Of a DNA stretch of 64,000 bases, positions 59,801 through 64,000 are shown piece after piece; position 1 is the stretch's first letter; each line of letters starts with the position of its first letter. Under the pieces are notes generated by a model. It worked only from the letters and a program-made list of their open reading frames with translations. It made no database searches and was not told the DNA's origin. The translations under genes were made by a program, and so were the position numbers. The DNA lies in assembly GCA_039105265.1 (NCBI GenBank), contig JAPFFF010000056.1, positions 620,001 through 684,000 on the forward strand, given 5' to 3'. This stretch comes from Tritrichomonas musculus. Lineage: Eukaryota > Parabasalia > Tritrichomonadida > Tritrichomonadidae.

Positions 59801-61913
59801 TTAATTCTTGGCAAAGTTCTGAAATTATATCATCATATAACTTAATCTTATCGAAAAGTTCGTCTTTGTTGACTTTAAGTTTTTGGCATGATTTCGAAAT
59901 GAGATTTTCATTGTCTGAAACGGCTTTGATAAGTTCGTTGGAAGACTTGAACGTAGTTGAATTTAAAGATTTTTGAATTTCATTTTGAGTGTCTAAAAGA
60001 ACTTCATATTTTTGATTTAAGCTATCATTCTCAGATTTCAGTTTCGTTTTTTCATTTTGTGTTGTTTCGAAATCTTTTTGAAGATTTCGAATAGTTTTTT
60101 GAATAGTAGCTAATGTAGCTGTTTGAGATTCTGGAATATTTAAAAATGATGCAATTGCTGCGATTTTTTGAACCAAATCTTGATTTTCTGCTTTTTGTTC
60201 AGCTTGAGTTTCAACTAAATCTGAAATAGTTTCCGAAATTGAATTTTCATTGCTAATGTTTAATATTTTAGCTATATTTTGTCTTTCTTTACTTAAGTAA
60301 TTATTAGTTTGTTTTAAATCCTCTTGCTCATTGAGGATTTTTAGAATTTGAGGCCTTATTTGGTCAGATTCTTGAATCTTTAAAATCTTTTGAATATCAT
60401 TGAATTCTTCCAGCAATTTCTTTAACTGTTTATCTTTTTCTTTTATATCATAGTTGTGTTTTTCTATTTGTTGGTCTTTTTCATCATTTGCAGTTTTGAT
60501 TTGAAAAGACAAATCTGATTTTGTTTGTTCTAACTGATTGGACAATTCATCTCTCAAAGAAATTTGTTCTTTTAATGATTTCTTTGTAGATTCAAGTTCT
60601 TCATGCAAATGTTCCAATTCAGTTGATAATTCTTGATTTTTCATCTCTTTCTCATTATGATTTGTAATCAATTCTTCATTCTTAGATTTTAATGTTGAAA
60701 TCTGCTCACTGAGCTCGTCAAATTTAAGTTTGATATTTCCTTTTTCTGTCTGCAAAAGTGACTTCAATGAATCAATTTCATCATTCTTATCTTTAATTGA
60801 ATTTTGAAGGGAACTTTTTTCACTTTCAATTTTTTTGTATTTTTCTAGAAAATCACTTATTTTTGTTTGGTTTTCTTCACATTCGTCTTCTTTTGTTTTT
60901 AGTTTTGATTTCATCTTTTGTAATTCTTCTGTTGTCGATTTAATTGACGTTTTGAGTTCTTTATTTTCAGTGAAAACTTTGGAAATTTCGGCTTGAATCA
61001 TTGAAGGTGATTTGATATTTAACATGGTCAATAATTCTGAAATTATAGTTGTCACTTCATCAACTGATTGAAAATGAAATTGACTTAAACCGTTTTTATC
61101 GTTCTGTAATTCTGAGCTTAATTTTTGAACTTTTTGCTTGAGTTCATTTATCATGTTTTTGATATCTTGAGGATCTTCTATTTTTTCTGTAAAATTAGGT
61201 GAAAGTAATTGACCTAGATCAGTCAAAATTTCACTGGGTTTGTTTTTTAAATCTTTAATGGTTGATATGATACTTTTATGTCGTAAACATCTCTCTGTTT
61301 CGCTTTTGACGCCGAGTAAAGTACATATTTGTCTCTGTTGCTTTTCTGCTTGCTTTTGATTTTCTATGAGATATTCAAAATTGTTGGTACCAAGTTCATT
61401 TAATGCTGCATCTGCATCTAATTTGGATTTTTTAAGTTGTTTAATTTCATTTACTAATTCATCAGTAGATTTGTTTTTGCCTAAAATCTCGGATATTGAT
61501 CTTTTAAATAAAGTATCTTCTTTTATAATAGAAATAATTGATTTTTTATCTGTACTATTTGAAATGTCAACAATATCGCTGATTTCAAGGAATATTGCTT
61601 CATTTTCGTTCATAGTTTTAATCTTATCTAAAATTGATGATAGAGAAGAATCTGGCTGAAGATTTAAAGATGAAACTATTTCATTTAATTGTTCTTGCAA
61701 CTCTTTTATATAATTTAAATGTTGTTCTGATTTTTTCTTGGCTTCTTCTACGTACTGTTTTAATTTTTCGTTGCGTTTCTGTATTTTTAATAAAACTTTT
61801 AATTTATCTTGAAGAGAATTATAAGTTTCATCGCGTTCTCGAATTGAAGAGGCTGAATCATATGATCCATTAAAAGAGGGTGGCGAATCGATTGATGCAT
61901 TTCCAGAATCCAT
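56835..61913 (-). CDS. Giant coiled-coil protein with repeated short helical motif
   Basis: The 1,692-residue protein starts at ATG 61913. After a serine-rich lead (residues 1-28) nearly the entire chain is predicted helical and rich in E, K, Q, S and N, with heptad-like spacing, especially about 310-540 where a classic coiled coil appears (KSKNEELITNHNEKEMKNQE). Elsewhere a motif of the form [IL]-L-[ND]-[IVC]-x(4-6)-[IL]-x(3)-I-x(2)-[LI] recurs at least ten times, such as LLNCSENSILEQIRTM and ILNISNENSISETISDLV. The C-terminal 70 residues are basic (IRKKELVDKKRKADKAE) and end without a GRIP or other known targeting domain. Proteins of this style in trichomonads are often labelled viral A-type inclusion-like; true roles are probably Golgi tethers or cytoskeleton. 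Confidence 0.85.
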   Translation of the reverse strand: MDSGNASIDSPPSFNGSYDSASSIRERDETYNSLQDKLKVLLKIQKRNEKLKQYVEEAKKKSEQHLNYIKELQEQLNEIVSSLNLQPDSSLSSILDKIKTMNENEAIFLEISDIVDISNSTDKKSIISIIKEDTLFKRSISEILGKNKSTDELVNEIKQLKKSKLDADAALNELGTNNFEYLIENQKQAEKQQRQICTLLGVKSETERCLRHKSIISTIKDLKNKPSEILTDLGQLLSPNFTEKIEDPQDIKNMINELKQKVQKLSSELQNDKNGLSQFHFQSVDEVTTIISELLTMLNIKSPSMIQAEISKVFTENKELKTSIKSTTEELQKMKSKLKTKEDECEENQTKISDFLEKYKKIESEKSSLQNSIKDKNDEIDSLKSLLQTEKGNIKLKFDELSEQISTLKSKNEELITNHNEKEMKNQELSTELEHLHEELESTKKSLKEQISLRDELSNQLEQTKSDLSFQIKTANDEKDQQIEKHNYDIKEKDKQLKKLLEEFNDIQKILKIQESDQIRPQILKILNEQEDLKQTNNYLSKERQNIAKILNISNENSISETISDLVETQAEQKAENQDLVQKIAAIASFLNIPESQTATLATIQKTIRNLQKDFETTQNEKTKLKSENDSLNQKYEVLLDTQNEIQKSLNSTTFKSSNELIKAVSDNENLISKSCQKLKVNKDELFDKIKLYDDIISELCQELNTDESNLVKLVGSQKKSIGKAAQILNTSGSSIEKAIEDNNELINNICQKMNCSREEIVDNIDKNNHLLKELQKITNCERVDQIPSEITTLQSDLEKSKQQMKEVMNKLHINSFDKSGSTLSSLQKEAEKASSYEKKTDEITSLLKIENGKSLDDVKHSIQNLMGENKRLNDTMSRIQTIMNSTDILNSITLMSTIFNSIQKMLPKNTDLHDIPTIIGHYQSDSESYKKIQQLFSSTDPISEIASMQKEMNEIYSIFDLKKFEDPIEIIQRNNKFVKTVFEIDNEPQPSSSRSGRKSRNIDTNINSIDTNELINSVRKTYDEQREIMTLLNTDSALKGVKRLIDQREEISQLINLNPDEEATARIQKVVGLKNNLSNLLDVDEESDILSSIQKQKQTNKELFSILNVDDTKQLLSKATELANVERLLKKVCPEETDLKEVIHKIEKEKKLMLDIITKISSIVNSGSSENSSPASSVSSHSSNSDKSKSLNHKQIVKKVEKLAKIKNEICELLNCSENSILEQIRTMKDDLDSLNEIFNSEVNGSGQSKLIQSAKNDKQILKSLVRAVDVSQYSEILPKVNSYQNEIEELHEKLDQTEKFKSKLNKIFETSQINSPSSIEKKAEEFKTRSNQFIDLLSLLNCDEDEVKSMISDLLSITNCSSINDVLNFIDSLKEKVEKMSSKIQKDNTLLSEFLSDGDSVNSDNLVQVTVSKMKHKNYSLQEKLLKFDKEMNKHANFIKNTSNIHYSIDEMASIFKAHEDQLKKMKSLFSSNGYSNGVQETFQKVEQMHHKLKETTNELSKSQQLISQKNFEISNILSACNVSSPEFVIDIVNSLKKQIVELNREVAELKTCKTVEESFRLLENKEKQDFAAIATKLNEINNLLHALLTLIETGKNQKAEMKKLIEGALLESINLRETLEANEEKWILFGSKKKIMRKSTISDEVRIKKKELVDKKRKADKAEATVYSQQKIQQNKSQQIQHKPPHTLL

Positions 61914-62126
61914 TCCTTCAAAATTTTTATTTCGTTAATCTAGTTCTCTTCAATTTTGAATGTGCATAAACTTTTTCAATTTCCTCAATTCTATAATTTC
62001 TAAAGACGTTTATTAATTAATAAATAAATTATGTTTTGATTTTTTCTTAATCAAAATAAATGATAGAAAAAAAAGAAATTTAAAAGTGTTTAATGTTGAC
62101 TATTTAAATAAAGATGCATTGATATT
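61914..62126. other. Upstream region of the coiled-coil gene
   Basis: 213 AT-rich bases between the coiled-coil start codon and a small MITE. Nothing distinct is seen. Confidence 0.35.
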
Positions 62127-62372
62127 TAAGGTACAAATCCAGTACGTTTAGTAACCGCAATTTTTTTTGACATTCTCAAAGAATAAGATGACATGTTAAA
62201 TAAAAAATGATTATTTTCATCCATTTCATATAACATGTCATAATGTTTATTTAAATTGTAAAATAAGTGTTAAAAACAAACCTAGTCAATTTAAACTTTT
62301 TCAGAGACATGCAACAATTCAAATAATAAACGTTCTCCTATTCAAAAAATAACGTACTGGATTTGTACCTTA
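62127..62372. mobile_element. Tc1/mariner-type MITE, 242 bp
   Basis: AGGTACAAATCCAGTACGTT at 62129-62148 is the exact complement of 62351-62370, and TA flanks both sides (62127-62128 and 62371-62372). Inside, GATGACATGTTA and TAACATGTCAT form a second inverted pair around the centre. There is no coding capacity. The terminal sequence differs from the other two TA-flanked elements in the window, so at least three families are present. Confidence 0.8.
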
Positions 62373-62800
62373 AGGCTTTGCATTTAAAAAAAAATTTGTA
62401 CGTTAAGAAAGAAAAAATAACTTTTTATATAAACATGATGAATTTTTGAGAACAAAGATAATGCTGCTGAAACTTGATATTTGTATTGTAAAATAGGTTT
62501 TTTCCTTGAAAAATAAATAAATAGATATTTAAATAATATAATGTTATGCTTTATTAAAGGATTTACTGAATAATTTTAAAGATAAACAAAACATTTGAAT
62601 TATATTAAACCACCGATTAAATCATTGAAAAAGCTTTTTTTTTTAAGAAGTTTATTTCATACCAGTTTACATTACGTGAATCATTCATATATATTTTATA
62701 TCATGTATTTCAATATAATATCATGATTTGATTGATAATATCCGAAAAAAATATTATTAAAGTGAAGTGCTAAAATTTTCTTTTTTTTATTCTAAAAGGG
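62373..62800. other. Upstream region of the last gene
   Basis: 428 AT-rich bases. No clear Inr; TCTAAAAGGG directly precedes the ATG at 62801. Confidence 0.35.
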
Positions 62801-63514
62801 ATGAAAGCCCGACAACTTTCAAGGTTCTACGATACGACTGGAACATCAAAAAACAACATCTCAAAGGATATGGAGAGAATTGACTTCCTAATGGATCCTA
62901 TAAATTACTTTATTAGCCAAACTTTCAGTCATTCAGGAATAATGAGCGCTAGTAAACTTTTTAAAGAACATTCCAAATTTCTAAAGAAGCCAAATGGATT
63001 ACCTATTTCTCATGTTACTAAAACTGATTTGACCTCTTTGCTATATTATTTCTTTAAAACAGCAGAGCCTTCACGACCGATTTCAATCCGTGATCTCTCT
63101 CGTGCAAGTTTCGTTAACAAAGATAAGATATTTACTTATTTGGCCTATAATTATCCATCGTTGATGCTTCAAATCAATGATATTTTGCCACGATTTGATT
63201 TTTTCCAAAAATTGCATGATGTTTCATCTTTTACTAACAAATGGAATGACGAAATTGCTCGTATTCAAAGTATCAAGAATACCCTACCAAAACTACAATC
63301 AGACAATACAACTGGAAATCATACCAATTCAGTAATAAATTCCTCATCTGAAAATGTATTTCAAGATCCAACAATTATTAATGATTTTTCTACTTTCCAA
63401 AATCTTGACCTTGGGAATGATAGTTTTGAAAGCTATGAATTTTTCGCTCCAGAATATTCAAACAATGATGATGGTTTAATTGCTGACTTTTTAAGTCATT
63501 ACAATTTTTTTTAA
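62801..63514 (+). CDS. Unknown 237-residue protein with acidic aromatic tail
   Basis: The frame starts at ATG 62801 and ends TAA. Residues 1-150 look folded and mostly helical: FLMDPINYFISQTFSHSGIM, then HVTKTDLTSLLYYFFKTAEP and SIRDLSRASFVNKDKIFTYL. The last segment has a helix-turn-helix-like rhythm, but no known family was recognised. From about 165 the chain is rich in N, S and T and ends with an acidic, aromatic region (ESYEFFAPEYSNNDDGLIAD then FLSHYNFF). Such a tail resembles that of the Myb protein at 7234-8049 and would suit a transcription regulator, but this is speculation. Length and codon use support a real gene. Confidence 0.65.
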   Translation: MKARQLSRFYDTTGTSKNNISKDMERIDFLMDPINYFISQTFSHSGIMSASKLFKEHSKFLKKPNGLPISHVTKTDLTSLLYYFFKTAEPSRPISIRDLSRASFVNKDKIFTYLAYNYPSLMLQINDILPRFDFFQKLHDVSSFTNKWNDEIARIQSIKNTLPKLQSDNTTGNHTNSVINSSSENVFQDPTIINDFSTFQNLDLGNDSFESYEFFAPEYSNNDDGLIADFLSHYNFF

Positions 63515-64000
63515 GCTGAGATTATATGTATGACATTTTTATGAAATCGTCATATTATTATGTTCTCTTGGCAAATTTATTTATTGAAAAGAGGTTAGAT
63601 AAATATCTAATCATACTTTAATCTCTCTCTTTTTATTATTATTTTTTTTCTTCAAAAATTTATTTTTTTGAAAAAACTATTCGAAATGTTCCAAATAGAG
63701 TTTTTCAGAATTATCGGTTAGTTTTCAAATTTGAATGCTTCATTCAATTTCCTTTCAATTTTTTGAGGCAAACATGCAAGGTAGTCGTTTCTCGTGCACT
63801 AAAAGATTTCAAAGTTTCTTATTTCCAAAAAAATATTCTTATGGTCGTATATCATATGAATTTAGGATTCTTTATTCTTCAATTTCTTTTTGGAAGAAAA
63901 TTAGTTAATATTATTTTAGAAAAATTTCTCCATATTTTTACTTTAGTAATCTGATGATTTGCTTCTAGTGTTGAAAGAAAATGAACAAATAGTGCCTAAT
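63515..64000. other. 3' flank, no gene recognised
   Basis: 486 bases. Two overlapping short frames start near 63763 and 63774 (ATGCAAGGTAGTCGT) but neither looks like a known protein. They could be the beginning of a decayed gene that continues outside the window. Confidence 0.3.

Noticed and set aside
63763-63954. Short frame near the right edge
   Set aside because: No ATG at its start, no recognisable domain, and a competing overlapping frame of similar length.
1-64000. tRNA, rRNA, CRISPR arrays and spliceosomal introns
   Set aside because: No cloverleaf-like or rRNA segment, no regularly spaced repeat array, and no parabasalid-type 3' splice motif (ACTAACACACAG) was noticed; a covariance-model scan would be needed to exclude small RNAs.

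Overview
The window looks like nuclear DNA of a parabasalid protist, most likely Tritrichomonas or a close relative. It is very AT-rich, its genes have no visible introns and very short 5' leaders, and it combines a short BspA-like LRR protein, an R2R3 Myb protein, several kinases, giant coiled-coil proteins and many terminal-inverted-repeat (TIR) transposable elements. The species is an inference from gene content and style; no rRNA or other marker gene is present.

Layout. 1-989: 3' part of an SLC35B/UAA-type nucleotide-sugar or PAPS transporter. 990-4825: no intact gene, with remnants of a helicase-like gene on the minus strand. 4826-8049: BspA-like LRR protein, divergent 14-3-3 protein and R2R3 Myb protein. 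8290-9092: Tc1/mariner-type MITE. 9971-12835: a BRWD/PHIP-type WD40-bromodomain protein. 13021-19712: a transposon cluster made of a 3.1 kb foldback element with 1,091-bp arms, a 1.4 kb TIR element 21 bp further on, a coiled-coil gene, and a 0.5 kb TIR element sitting in a poly(A) tract. 19827-25369: truncated pyruvate-kinase-like protein, Hsp110-like chaperone and a protein kinase with a long insert. 25370-29886: no gene, with one TIR element nested inside another and a small structured insertion. 29887-38780: three paralogous KY/transglutaminase-like proteins with coiled coils and C-terminal CaaX boxes. 39019-41541: relics of a heparinase II/III-like gene and a HECT ubiquitin ligase gene. 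41920-45981: a CHD-like protein with chromodomain, decayed SNF2 core and FYRN/FYRC. 46139-53599: a kinase pseudogene, a CK1 kinase and two kinase-Sel1-UBR-box paralogues. 53841-63514: an unknown protein, a mariner-like element, a 1,692-residue coiled-coil protein, another MITE and an unknown 237-residue protein.

The genes form no operons. Themes that recur are chromatin and transcription (BRWD, CHD-FYR, Myb), signalling (four kinase genes and a 14-3-3), ubiquitin-related modules (HECT relic, UBR boxes), and repeated loss of catalytic residues in duplicated enzymes (transglutaminase-like, SNF2-like, pyruvate-kinase-like). The most unusual items are the CaaX-tailed transglutaminase-like family with stepwise loss of its catalytic triad, the chromodomain-pseudoSNF2-FYRN/FYRC protein, and the mosaic kinase-Sel1-triple UBR-box pair. 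Protein starts were set at the first in-frame ATG; some longer open frames begin at TTG and were shortened.
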